This document shows, in pieces, positions 8,426-16,616 of a stretch of DNA of 64,000 nt. How positions within the stretch are numbered: the stretch's first letter is position 1; each line of letters starts with the position of its first letter. Position numbers and translations under genes: made by a program. The DNA comes from Paraburkholderia guartelaensis (GTDB lineage Bacteria > Pseudomonadota > Gammaproteobacteria > Burkholderiales > Burkholderiaceae), in contig NZ_SMOD01000014.1 of assembly GCF_004353905.1 (NCBI RefSeq), positions 167,616-231,615 of the forward strand, read 5' to 3'. A model generated the notes under the pieces. That model saw only the letters and a list, made by a program, of their open reading frames with translations. It was not told the origin of the DNA and searched no databases.

Positions 8426-8477
8426 GAAAGGTTTTGGAACCAATCATGAAAGGTTCGACTTGCGAGCCGAACCTTTC
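8426..8477. repeat. Three GAAAGGTT half-sites at 22-bp spacing
   Basis: GAAAGGTT occurs at 8426-8433 and 8448-8455, and inverted as AACCTTTC at 8470-8477, all 22 bp apart (about two helical turns). The last two also form a 10-bp perfect hairpin, GAAAGGTTCG/CGAACCTTTC, with a 10-base loop. The group ends 16 bp before the GGT-like start, so it could be an operator or a leader hairpin hiding the ribosome site. Confidence 0.5.
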
Positions 8478-8493
8478 GTACAGGGAGTGGAAG

Positions 8494-10278
8494 ATGTCGT
8501 TCACAACGCGTCCGGAGCTGATTGGGACCTTCGGGATGGTGGCGTCCACGCATTGGCTCGCCAGCGCGTCGGCGATGGCGGTGCTCGAGAAGGGCGGCAA
8601 CGCGTTCGACGCGGCGGCGGCTGCCGGCTTCGTGCTGCAGATCGTCGAGCCACATCTCAACGGTCCCGGTGGCGAGTTGCCCGTCGTGTTCTACAGCGTG
8701 CGCGAAGACCGCGTGCGCGTGTTGTGCGGCCAGGGTGTGACGCCGGCAGCCATGACGATCGAACGCATGCGCGCGCTCGGGCTCGAAGTCGTGCCGGGCA
8801 CCGGCCTGTTGCCCGCCGTGGTGCCAGGCGCATTCGGCGCATGGATGACGATGCTGCGCGACTACGGGCAACTGCCGCTCGAAGACGTGCTGAGCTACGC
8901 GATCGGCTATGCGGAGAACGGTTACCCCGTGCTGCCGCGCATGTGCGCCTCGATTCTCGCGATCAAGGACTTCTTCCTCAGCGAATGGACGACCTCCGCC
9001 GCGCAATGGCTGCGCAACGGCGACGCCCCCGCCCCGAACGCGCTGTTCGCCAATCCCGCCATTGCAGCCACGTACCGCCGCATCCTGCGGGAGGCGAGCG
9101 CGAAAAGCGACCGCGCCGAACAGTGCGAGCTCGCGCGCTCGGCGTTCTACCGCGGCTTTGTGGCCGACGCAATCGACCAATATTTCCGCTCGACCGACGT
9201 GCTCGACACCTCGGGTCGCCGCAATCGCGGCCTGCTCAACGCGGACGATCTCGCGCGCTGGGAGCCCACCTACGAGGAAGCGCTCTCGTACGACTACGCC
9301 GGCCTGCGTGTGCACAAGACAGGACCGTGGGGCCAGGGGCCGATGTTCCTGCAACAGCTTGCGCTCCTCAAGGGCTTCGATCTGGACGCGATGGATCCGT
9401 TCGGTGCGGATTTCGTGCATACGGTCATCGAAACGTCGAAGCTCGCGTTTGCCGACCGCGACGTGTTCTATGGCGATCCGCGCTTTGCCGACGTGCCGAT
9501 GGAAACGCTGCTGAGCGACGCATACAACGACGCGCGTCGACGTCTTGTCGATCCGCACAAGGCCTCGTTCGAGTTCCGCCCCGGGCCGCTTCTCGACAGC
9601 GAAACGCGCGCGGCACGCATCCTCGCCAACGCGGGCCGGCAGCAGCCAGGCGGCTTCGGGCAGGGCGAGCCGACGTTCGCGCCGCTGCCCGAATTGCGCG
9701 GCGATACCGTTCATCTCGACGTGGTCGACCGCTGGGGCAACATGGTGTCGGCCACGCCATCGGGCGGGTGGCTGCAGGCGTCGCCGGCGGTTCCCGGTCT
9801 CGGCTTCAACGTCACCACGCGCGCGCAGATGTTCTGGATGGAAGAGGGCTTGCCTTCGTCGCTCGGGCCGGGCCGGCGTCCACGCACGACACTCTCGCCC
9901 ACGCTCATCACGCGCGAGGGCAAGCCCTATGCGGCATTTGGTACGCCCGGCGGCGATCAGCAGGATCAATGGTCGATGCAGCTATTCCTGCGGCACGTGC
10001 ATGCGGGCATGAATCTGCAGGCCGCCGTGGATGCGCCTTCGTTCCAGACCGCGCATTTCCCCGGCTCGTTTTATCCGCGCTCGATGCAGCTCGGCAAGAT
10101 GTCGGCCGAGTCGCGCTTTCCCGAAGCGACGCTCGCCGAACTGCGCTCGCGTGGCCACGATCTCACTGTGGCCGAGCCATGGGGGCTTGGGCGCGTGTGC
10201 GCGGTGGGCATCCGCAACGGACTCATGCGCGGCGCGGCGACGCCGCGCCAGATGCAGGCTTACGCGATCGGCCGCTGA
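8494..10278 (+). CDS. Gamma-glutamyltransferase-like Ntn hydrolase
   Basis: A 594-residue member of the gamma-glutamyltranspeptidase superfamily, which self-cleaves before a catalytic Thr. The expected site is RGDTVHLDVVD with Thr405, which would become the small-subunit N terminus. Large-subunit landmarks are GGNAFDAAAAAGF and GPGGELPV; GRRPRTTLSPT and GTPGGDQQ fall in the small subunit. No signal peptide is seen, so it is probably cytoplasmic, unlike classical periplasmic Ggt. The start at 8494 follows GGGAGTGGAAG. The active-site lid and substrate loops differ from canonical Ggt, so an amidohydrolase role (as for oxamate amidohydrolase HpxW) is as likely. It sits ahead of two MFS genes under a GntR regulator. 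Confidence 0.82.
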   Translation: MSFTTRPELIGTFGMVASTHWLASASAMAVLEKGGNAFDAAAAAGFVLQIVEPHLNGPGGELPVVFYSVREDRVRVLCGQGVTPAAMTIERMRALGLEVVPGTGLLPAVVPGAFGAWMTMLRDYGQLPLEDVLSYAIGYAENGYPVLPRMCASILAIKDFFLSEWTTSAAQWLRNGDAPAPNALFANPAIAATYRRILREASAKSDRAEQCELARSAFYRGFVADAIDQYFRSTDVLDTSGRRNRGLLNADDLARWEPTYEEALSYDYAGLRVHKTGPWGQGPMFLQQLALLKGFDLDAMDPFGADFVHTVIETSKLAFADRDVFYGDPRFADVPMETLLSDAYNDARRRLVDPHKASFEFRPGPLLDSETRAARILANAGRQQPGGFGQGEPTFAPLPELRGDTVHLDVVDRWGNMVSATPSGGWLQASPAVPGLGFNVTTRAQMFWMEEGLPSSLGPGRRPRTTLSPTLITREGKPYAAFGTPGGDQQDQWSMQLFLRHVHAGMNLQAAVDAPSFQTAHFPGSFYPRSMQLGKMSAESRFPEATLAELRSRGHDLTVAEPWGLGRVCAVGIRNGLMRGAATPRQMQAYAIGR

Positions 10279-10311
10279 ACACCCGCCACGCTCAACCGGA
10301 ACCGACCCACC

Positions 10312-11724
10312 ATGTCCACCGTCGCTGCCCGACTCGAAAGACTGCCGCTCGCGGGCTTCCATCGCAAACTGCTGCTGATCGGCGGGCTCGGCTACATGTT
10401 CGACGGGCTGGACTCTTCGTCGCTCGCCTTTTTGCTGCCTGTCGTGAGCAAGCTATGGCATTTGACGAGCGCCGAGACGGGACTCGTCGCCAGCAGCACG
10501 TATATCGGTTACTTTTTCGGTGCGTTTCTCTCGGGCGTGCTGGCCGACGTGATTGGCCGTCGCCGCATCATGATGAGCGCGCTGGCAATCTATTGCGCGG
10601 CATCCATGGCAAGTGCTACGGCGCACGACTGGCACACGTTTTTCGGGCTGCGCATGCTCGCGGGCTTCGGTTCGGGCGCGGAAACGGTCGTTATCGCGCC
10701 GTTCCTCGCGGAATTCGTGCCGCGGCGCTATCGCGGCATGTTCTGCGGCGCGCTCGTCGGCTTCATGTCGTTCGGATATCTAAGTTCGTCGATTCTTGGT
10801 TATACCGTCGTGCGCAATTTCGCGGACGGGTGGCGCTATCTCGCCGTGCTGACCTCGCTCCCTGTCGTGATGCTGCTCTGGTGGCGCAGGACGTTGCCCG
10901 AGTCGCCGCGCTGGCTCGAAAGCCGCGGACGCTCCGCCGAAGCCGACAGCATCGTGCGGGCGATCGAGTCGCGCTACGAGCAGGAAGGCATAGCGCTCGC
11001 GCCGCCCGGTTCCGTGGGCGCGATTCCCGCCGCAGCGCAGGGCAGCGGCAGCGCAGTGCAGAACGTGCTGACGCTGTTTTCGCGCCGCCTTGTGGGCACG
11101 ACCGCGGTGAGCTGGCTAATGTGGTTCTCTGTGGCGTTCGCGTACTACTCGTTCTTCTCCTGGATTCCGAGCCTGCTCGTCAAGGAAGGTCTGACGCTCA
11201 CGAAGAGCTTTGGGTATTCGATTGCCATCTACGGCGCGCAGATTCCCGGCTATTTCTCGGCGGCATGGCTCAATGAGCGTATTGGGCGCAAGGGCGTCGT
11301 GGCCTCTTACATGACGCTTGGCGGCCTCGCCGCGATTGCGCTGGCTTTCTCGCATACGGGCGTGCAGATCACGGCGGCGGGCGTGTGTCTCTCGTTCTTC
11401 ATGAATGGTGCTTTTGCGGGCGTCTATGCCTATACGCCGGAGGTCTTCCCTACAGCCGTGCGCACGACCGGCACGGGATCTTCGTCTTCGTTCGGTCGTA
11501 TCGGCTCGGTGAGCGCGCCGATTCTGGTCGGTCTCGTGTATCCGGCGTTCGGCTTCTTCGGTGTGTTCGCCATGACGACCGCTGTGCTGCTAGCGGGCGC
11601 TTGCGTCGTGTTTTTCCTCGGCATCGAAACCCGCAATCGCTCGCTCGAAGACATCGAGGCGAGCGGTGCACAAGCGGACTTCGATGCGCCCAAGCCGCTC
11701 GCCCGCGACGGGCTGCGCGGCTGA
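10312..11724 (+). CDS. MFS transporter (sugar/aromatic acid type)
   Basis: A 470-residue twelve-helix major facilitator. The loop-2 signature is GVLADVIGRRR, and WRYLAVLTSLP and LPESPRWLESRGR fall around the central loop. C-terminal YTPEVFPTAVRTTG is typical of the sugar-porter and NiaP/AAHS-like groups. It acts as a proton-coupled importer in the inner membrane. It begins 33 bp after the GGT-like gene, so co-transcription is likely, and it probably carries that enzyme's substrate or product. Confidence 0.85.
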   Translation: MSTVAARLERLPLAGFHRKLLLIGGLGYMFDGLDSSSLAFLLPVVSKLWHLTSAETGLVASSTYIGYFFGAFLSGVLADVIGRRRIMMSALAIYCAASMASATAHDWHTFFGLRMLAGFGSGAETVVIAPFLAEFVPRRYRGMFCGALVGFMSFGYLSSSILGYTVVRNFADGWRYLAVLTSLPVVMLLWWRRTLPESPRWLESRGRSAEADSIVRAIESRYEQEGIALAPPGSVGAIPAAAQGSGSAVQNVLTLFSRRLVGTTAVSWLMWFSVAFAYYSFFSWIPSLLVKEGLTLTKSFGYSIAIYGAQIPGYFSAAWLNERIGRKGVVASYMTLGGLAAIALAFSHTGVQITAAGVCLSFFMNGAFAGVYAYTPEVFPTAVRTTGTGSSSSFGRIGSVSAPILVGLVYPAFGFFGVFAMTTAVLLAGACVVFFLGIETRNRSLEDIEASGAQADFDAPKPLARDGLRG

Positions 11725-11754
11725 GCACGCGCCACTCTCACTCTCGGACGCCCC

Positions 11755-12297
11755 ATGCAAACGCCCCCTTCGCACGTGAACGAGCCCTATGCGCTGCAAC
11801 GCGAAATCGCCGCACTCGCGCGCCTTTCGCACGTCATTCGCCAGCCCGGGCAACCGGACGCGATTTTCCGCGAAGTGTGCGCCGTCGCCGCCGAAGCCAT
11901 CGGTTTTCGCCTCTTCACGATTATGGCCTATGACGCCGGGAACCAGGAGGTGGAGCGCGTGTTCACGAACATGCCTGATGTCTACCCTCCGGGCGGACGC
12001 AAGCGGAAAAGCGGCACGCCCTGGGCACAGCGCATTCTTTCGGATCTCGAACCGTTTCGCGCGACGACGCCTGAGGGCCTGCGCGATGCCTTCGACGATC
12101 ACGCGGTGATGACGGCGATGGGGTTAGGCTCGATACTGAACATACCCGTTGCCTATAACGGCCGTTGTGTCGGGACGATGAACCTGACGCACGTGGAGGG
12201 CTGGTACGCCGCGCAACACGAGGAAATGGGCCTGCTGCTCGGTGCGTTTCTCGCGCCGGCGCTCGTCGCGCACGGCATGTCTTTTGCTGCTCATTGA
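11755..12297 (+). CDS. GAF domain protein
   Basis: A 180-residue protein consisting of a single GAF domain, with no attached kinase, cyclase or HTH. ALARLSHVI and the strand GSILNIPVAYNGRCVGTMNL mark the fold. Free-standing GAF proteins bind small molecules or act as accessory sensors. It lies between two MFS genes and 30 bp after the first, so it is probably co-transcribed and may sense the transported compound. It lacks the three-cysteine pattern of free methionine sulfoxide reductase. Confidence 0.75.
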   Translation: MQTPPSHVNEPYALQREIAALARLSHVIRQPGQPDAIFREVCAVAAEAIGFRLFTIMAYDAGNQEVERVFTNMPDVYPPGGRKRKSGTPWAQRILSDLEPFRATTPEGLRDAFDDHAVMTAMGLGSILNIPVAYNGRCVGTMNLTHVEGWYAAQHEEMGLLLGAFLAPALVAHGMSFAAH

Positions 12298-12317
12298 AGC
12301 CCCTGATCGCAGGACCC

Positions 12318-13616
12318 ATGTTGATGAAGACAACGACATCCGCAGGCAACGCCAATCGCTGGCTGCTCGTTTTCGCGCTCGGCTATCTCGCGCTGCTGGT
12401 CGACGGTGCGGACGTCATGATGTACGGCCTCACGCTCACGCGTATCAAGAGCGAATTCGGCTTGACCAATGTCGAGGCGGGCGCGCTCGGCAGCCTGACG
12501 CTGCTCGGCATGGCGATTGGGGGGATTCTTGGCGGCTGGGCGAGCGACTCGTTCGGGCGCGTGCGCGTGGTGGTCTGGGCGATGATGCTGTTCTCGGTGG
12601 GCGCGGGCCTGCTCGGTCTCACGCACAGCTTCTTCGAATTCGCGGTCGTGCGCTTCATCAGTTCGATGGGCATTGGCTGCATGGTGCTGGTGAGCACGCT
12701 CGTGGCCGAATACGTGCCCATGGCGCGGCGCTCGCTGATACTCGGCATGTTGCAGACGGCGATTTCCGCTGGCTATATCACGGTGATCGCGCTCAGCACC
12801 TGGATCCTGCCGCACTACGGCTGGCGCATGCTGTTTTATGTGGCGGCGGCGCCCGTGTTGCTCGCGGTGGCGATTCACTTCTTCGTGCCCGAGCCGCCGA
12901 GCTGGCGCATGAGCGAGGCCGCGGCGCGCCCGAGCGGCCGCCGCTGGCACGACAACCGCTACGCATTGATTTTCGCGGACCGTGAGGCGCGCAGGATGTT
13001 CATCTTCTGGTCGCTCGCTTCCGTGTTCGCGCTGTCGGGGTTCTACGGCTTGAATAACTGGTTGCCGACGTATCTGGAAAGCGAACTGCACATCAAATTC
13101 AGTGCGATGACGGGCTACATGACGGCGACGTGGGTCGTTGCGTTCATCGGCAAGATCGTGGCGGGCTGGCTGGGCGATCGCTGGAGCCGTCGTGGCGTGT
13201 ATGTGCTGGGCTGTATCGGCGCGGCCGTCTTTCTTCCCGTGATCGTGCTGTTGCATACCCGCGAGAACATTGCGTGGCTGATGCTCGCGTTCGGCTTTCT
13301 CTATGGCGTGCCGCTGGGCACGATCGGCACGTTCATGTCGGAGAGCTTCGAAACGCGCATTCGCGGCACCGCTGTGGGCGGTTCGTACAACGTGGGGCGC
13401 TTTTGTTCGGGCGCGGCGCCTGTCGTGATCGGTTATATCGCGACGCAGTTTTCGATCGGCATGGGCTTTCTCGTGGTTGGCGCGGTGTTTTTCCTGAGCG
13501 GCGTGATGGCGCTGTTCATTCCGGACCGTCTGCACGATACGAGCGAAGGCGATCCGGCGCAGGCGAGCGGGGAGGCGCGGCAGGGGGCTTTGGCGGCGGC
13601 GACTGGCCGAGGGTGA
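12318..13616 (+). CDS. MFS transporter (AAHS-like)
   Basis: A 432-residue twelve-helix major facilitator. The loop-2 signature is GGWASDSFGRVR, followed by SSMGIGCMVLV and a C-terminal segment ESFETRIRGTAVG. It resembles aromatic-acid:H+ symporters. AGGA precedes two candidate starts (12318 and 12324); spacing favours 12324. It is the fourth gene of the GGT-like cluster; two importers in one unit suggests two related substrates. Confidence 0.82.
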   Translation: MLMKTTTSAGNANRWLLVFALGYLALLVDGADVMMYGLTLTRIKSEFGLTNVEAGALGSLTLLGMAIGGILGGWASDSFGRVRVVVWAMMLFSVGAGLLGLTHSFFEFAVVRFISSMGIGCMVLVSTLVAEYVPMARRSLILGMLQTAISAGYITVIALSTWILPHYGWRMLFYVAAAPVLLAVAIHFFVPEPPSWRMSEAAARPSGRRWHDNRYALIFADREARRMFIFWSLASVFALSGFYGLNNWLPTYLESELHIKFSAMTGYMTATWVVAFIGKIVAGWLGDRWSRRGVYVLGCIGAAVFLPVIVLLHTRENIAWLMLAFGFLYGVPLGTIGTFMSESFETRIRGTAVGGSYNVGRFCSGAAPVVIGYIATQFSIGMGFLVVGAVFFLSGVMALFIPDRLHDTSEGDPAQASGEARQGALAAATGRG

Positions 13617-13667
13617 CGCGTAGCGGGTCACACACTGTATCGGCTGCGATGCGTCGCTGCATTTACG

Positions 13668-13973
13668 CTACGCTAACACCGGCCTGAAGAAACTCCGCTC
13701 GTAACTCACGATACAACGCGTATCGGCGGCATAGCGGAATGCGGCCTGGCATTCGGCGTCTTTCATCGAATCGGCGCGGTACGTTTCATAGGCTGCGAGG
13801 CTCGGAAACGAAAAGAGCGCGAGCGCAATGTTGTTGGCGCCCTCGGAAGGCAGGAAGTAGCCGTGATGCGTGCCGCCAAACTTCTCCACGAGCGGAATCC
13901 ACATTTTGGCGTACGTTTCGAATTCTACGAGCTGGTATGGATCGATGACGTAACGCAGGTAGCAGGTAATCAT
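13668..13973 (-). CDS. NIPSNAP family protein
   Basis: A 101-residue dimeric alpha/beta-barrel (ferredoxin-like) protein of the NIPSNAP family. The opening strand is ITCYLRYVIDP and the motif HHGYFLPSEGANN is characteristic. Its role is unknown, though these proteins are often encoded near catabolic genes. It converges with the MFS gene and precedes no clear operon partner. Confidence 0.85.
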   Translation of the reverse strand: MITCYLRYVIDPYQLVEFETYAKMWIPLVEKFGGTHHGYFLPSEGANNIALALFSFPSLAAYETYRADSMKDAECQAAFRYAADTRCIVSYERSFFRPVLA

Positions 13974-14027
13974 GGGCCTTTCTTTTGGTCGTTGAAGTGA
14001 GGGCTTGGCTGTGCTTCACAGGGCGGC

Positions 14028-14537
14028 TCACGCTTGCGCCATCTCCAGAAGCTTCGCCACGGTATTCATGTTGCGTGCCGTTCCAGCCTTTGCTGCCGCG
14101 ATCTTGAGCTTCGAGCGCCCGATGCCGTCCTTGTAGAACACATAGATCTCGCGGGTGCCCAGGCGGAATTCCTCCGCCGCCTGGCCGCTCACGTTATCGA
14201 ATGCGTCCGCGGGCGGCGGCGTGTCGAGAAAGATGGCGACGGTGCGATCAGGCGCGGCAGCGGGAAACGGGTTGCCCTGCAGCACCGAGGCCAATTCCAC
14301 GGCCGTACGCACCACCACGCCAACGGGCTTGCCTGCATAAGCCTCAAGGATCTGCTCGAGCTTCTTTTTCACCGATGCTTCGCCCAGCCGGCTCTCGAAC
14401 ACCACGTTGCCGCTCGCGATATAGGTGCGCACTTGCGTGAACCCGAGTGCTTCGCACATGCCGCGAAGTTCGGGCATGGGGAGCTTGCCGGTTCCGCCGA
14501 CATTCACGGCGCGTAGCAGGGCGATATAGACAGGCAT
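14028..14537 (-). CDS. DUF1697 protein
   Basis: A 169-residue soluble protein with the DUF1697 signature at its N terminus (ALLRAVNVGG and YIASGNVVFES) and the C-terminal pair TREIYVFYKDG / ARNMNTVAKLL. The biochemical function is unknown. It is 23 bp downstream of the Pr6Pr membrane protein gene on the same strand, which suggests joint transcription. Confidence 0.88.
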   Translation of the reverse strand: MPVYIALLRAVNVGGTGKLPMPELRGMCEALGFTQVRTYIASGNVVFESRLGEASVKKKLEQILEAYAGKPVGVVVRTAVELASVLQGNPFPAAAPDRTVAIFLDTPPPADAFDNVSGQAAEEFRLGTREIYVFYKDGIGRSKLKIAAAKAGTARNMNTVAKLLEMAQA

Positions 14538-14560
14538 GGGATCGGTCAGGAAGCCGCGAG

Positions 14561-15331
14561 TTAGTGAGGGCGCTGCAAGTCGGTCACGGCGAGGCCTTCG
14601 TTTGCCACGACGGCGGGGTGCCTGCGCGCGTTGATCGTCACGAAGACCGTCATCAGCACCATGAAGGCGGCGAGCAGCAAGGCGCTGTTGACGAGCACGT
14701 GCGCATAGCCGAGCTGAGCGACGTCGATGAACGGATAGGGGTAGAAGTCGGTCTCGCTGCCGCGCCAGAAGGTGACAACAAGGTAGCCCAACGGATAGAC
14801 GAGCCAGGCGAGGCGATCGCGAGCGCTAAGGGTGAAGCGCGGCACGAACAGCAGCCAATACGCCGTGCATAGCAGCGGGATCAGGCTGTGCAGGCTCTCG
14901 TTGAGCAGCGCGCGATAACCGTGCGGCGTCCAGAGATGCCGCAGCAGTAGATTGTAAGCAATGCCAACGAACACGATATACACGGTTACCGCGCTCACTG
15001 TGGCCGGGGCGCGGAGCAAGCGTGCCGGCCACGAGCGAGCGCGTAGCGCGATGCAGGTGAAGGTGAGCGCGACGAGCAACACGGTGAGATTGGTCAGGTA
15101 GGCCGAAAGCCTGCCGATGGCCTCGAACGTGTCGAAGCCGCGCAGCACCATGCGCTGGATCGTAATGTCGGTTTGCGCAGCGAGCGCTCCCCACGCGAGC
15201 AGCGCGATCACACCCGCCAATGCGGTGGCGTAGGGGCTTTGGGGCTGCGCCGTGGCGGTGAGCGGCACGGCAGCCGCGCGTGCAGGTAGCGGTTGTTCGG
15301 GCATGCAGCGATGGTAGCGCACAAAGATCAT
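14561..15331 (-). CDS. Pr6Pr family membrane protein
   Basis: A 256-residue protein with six predicted membrane segments spread from about residue 35 to 240. The motifs LSAYLTNLTVLLVAL, WTPHGYRALLNESLHSLIP and FYPYPFID are typical of the Pr6Pr (FAR-17a/AIG1-like) family. The function is unknown; eukaryotic relatives hydrolyse branched fatty-acid esters. ATG at 15304 is an equally good start. It is upstream of the DUF1697 gene and downstream of a TetR gene. Confidence 0.8.
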   Translation of the reverse strand: MIFVRYHRCMPEQPLPARAAAVPLTATAQPQSPYATALAGVIALLAWGALAAQTDITIQRMVLRGFDTFEAIGRLSAYLTNLTVLLVALTFTCIALRARSWPARLLRAPATVSAVTVYIVFVGIAYNLLLRHLWTPHGYRALLNESLHSLIPLLCTAYWLLFVPRFTLSARDRLAWLVYPLGYLVVTFWRGSETDFYPYPFIDVAQLGYAHVLVNSALLLAAFMVLMTVFVTINARRHPAVVANEGLAVTDLQRPH

Positions 15332-15364
15332 GCGCGTCTGAAGCGGCTTTGCCCCGACGGCAGG

Positions 15365-15997
15365 CTATTTGTCGCCAGCGCGCTCCGCGGCCGAAACGAG
15401 GTACAGGCGCACGAGATCACGCAGTTCGGCCATGAGCACGGCGCGCGCCGATGGTTCTTCGTTGACGATGCCGGCGACGCCCTTGAGCATATGGATCAGC
15501 ACGATCGCCATGACTTTTGCCCTGGCCGGTTTGAGATGCGCTATCGCGCGGGTCAGGATGCCGGCGACGCCACCGCGCATCGCTTCGCGAAAGCGCTTGC
15601 GGTGGTCGTCGCTGCCGCTGCGGGCATCGACGAGTGCAACGGCGAAGCTGCGTTGTGACTGCAACAGCAGCACGAAATCGACGAGCGCATCGGCAACGGC
15701 CGCGAGCGTCATCTCCGGAACCTGTTGCTCCAGTTCGGCGAGTCCGTTCTTCGCCTGCTGTGCGTAGCGCAGCAGCAGCGCTTCGGCCAGCGCCTCCTTG
15801 GTCGGGAAGAAGCGGTACAGCGAGCCGGTCGCCGTCGACGAGCGCGCCGCAATTTCGGTCATGGTGGCAGCGTCGTAACCCTTCTCTGTGAAGACGGCGA
15901 CCGCGGCGTCCATGATCGCGGCCACGCGCTGACGGCCGCGTTCGCGTTTGGGCTCGGTGCGGCGCGCGGTTTCCGCAGCGGGTGTGGAGGACGTCAT
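15365..15997 (-). CDS. TetR family transcriptional repressor
   Basis: A 210-residue regulator. The N-terminal helix-turn-helix (about residues 20-70) contains AAVAVFTEKGYDAATMTEIAARS and GSLYRFFPTKEAL. A helical ligand-binding domain follows. It is divergent from the small membrane protein gene at 16236, and repeated TGCGAG/CTCGCA sites occupy the intergenic region, which indicates autoregulation and control of that gene. The ligand is unknown. Confidence 0.9.
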   Translation of the reverse strand: MTSSTPAAETARRTEPKRERGRQRVAAIMDAAVAVFTEKGYDAATMTEIAARSSTATGSLYRFFPTKEALAEALLLRYAQQAKNGLAELEQQVPEMTLAAVADALVDFVLLLQSQRSFAVALVDARSGSDDHRKRFREAMRGGVAGILTRAIAHLKPARAKVMAIVLIHMLKGVAGIVNEEPSARAVLMAELRDLVRLYLVSAAERAGDK

Positions 15998-16022
15998 GGC
16001 GTTTTCTTCAAATGCGAGGATA

Positions 16023-16040
16023 TGAGAGGAATTCCTCGCA
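16023..16040. promoter_or_regulatory. TetR operator, site A
   Basis: TGAGAG-GAATTC-CTCGCA matches the 6-6-6 pattern TGCGAG-N6-CTCGCA at 11 of 12 arm positions. It starts 26 bp upstream of the TetR start codon. A further TGCGAG half-site is at 16013-16018, and together they make a 9-bp repeat, ATGCGAGGA/TCCTCGCAT. Confidence 0.6.
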
Positions 16041-16113
16041 TATTAGCACGTGGGATGCCTTCCATAGACAAGCGCAAGAACCGATAGATATGGGCCTGCC
16101 GCTTCCCGGTGAA

Positions 16114-16164
16114 TTGACTTATGCGAGGTTACTCTCTACTATAATTTGCGAGAATATCCTCGCA
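16114..16164 (+). promoter_or_regulatory. Promoter with two TetR operator sites (B and C)
   Basis: TTGACT (16114-16119) and TATAAT (16140-16145) form a promoter toward the small membrane protein, with a long 20-bp spacer. Site B, TGCGAG-AATATC-CTCGCA (16147-16164), is a perfect repeat covering the start point. Site C, TGCGAG-GTTACT-CTCTAC (16122-16139), is a weaker match that fills the spacer. Binding would occlude RNA polymerase. Confidence 0.6.
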
Positions 16165-16235
16165 TTATGGTGCGGCGGTCGCCGCCGATGCCGTCGTCAC
16201 GCTGCCCCTTTCTGTTGAACGTTCGAGGTTACGAC

Positions 16236-16547
16236 ATGCCGTACGTGTGGCTCTTTTTCGCTGGCGCGTTCTTTTGCAACGCGATCCCACATCTGGCTTC
16301 CGGCCTGCAGGGGCTGCCTTTTCCCACGCCCTTCGCGCGTCCGAGAGGGCGGGGCGACTCGTCGCCCATCGTGAATGTGGTCTGGGGCTTCGTGAATATC
16401 GCGATTGCGCTCGCGCTGGGCGCGCATCGTCTTCAGCAGCCTGCAACGCGCGAAGACATCGTGGCGGTGCTGGCTGGCGGGCTCGTTATGGGGCTTTTTC
16501 TTGCGTTCCATTTCGGCGCGGTTCAGCGGGAAAAGCGCGCCGATTGA
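16236..16547 (+). CDS. Small conserved membrane protein under TetR control
   Basis: A 103-residue protein with three hydrophobic segments (about residues 1-18, 42-60 and 72-92) and the conserved-looking loop FCNAIPHLASGLQG. Start 16236 follows GAGG with suitable spacing; longer in-frame starts run into the operator and are unlikely. I do not recognise a named family. Divergence from the TetR gene with shared operators suggests it is the regulator's main target. Confidence 0.7.
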   Translation: MPYVWLFFAGAFFCNAIPHLASGLQGLPFPTPFARPRGRGDSSPIVNVVWGFVNIAIALALGAHRLQQPATREDIVAVLAGGLVMGLFLAFHFGAVQREKRAD

Positions 16548-16585
16548 GGCCGAAGCAGGCTGCGGCAAGATCGTGAAAAAAACAG

Positions 16586-16614
16586 TTGCACAGCTTAGGG
16601 GAAAACCCTACACT
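16586..16614 (+). promoter_or_regulatory. Promoter of small RNA copy 1
   Basis: TTGCAC (16586-16591), a 17-bp spacer and TACACT (16609-16614). The spacer contains GGGGAAAACCC, a motif that recurs at 36954 and 39420. The start point would fall near 16617-16622. Confidence 0.55.
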
Positions 16615-16616
16615 TA

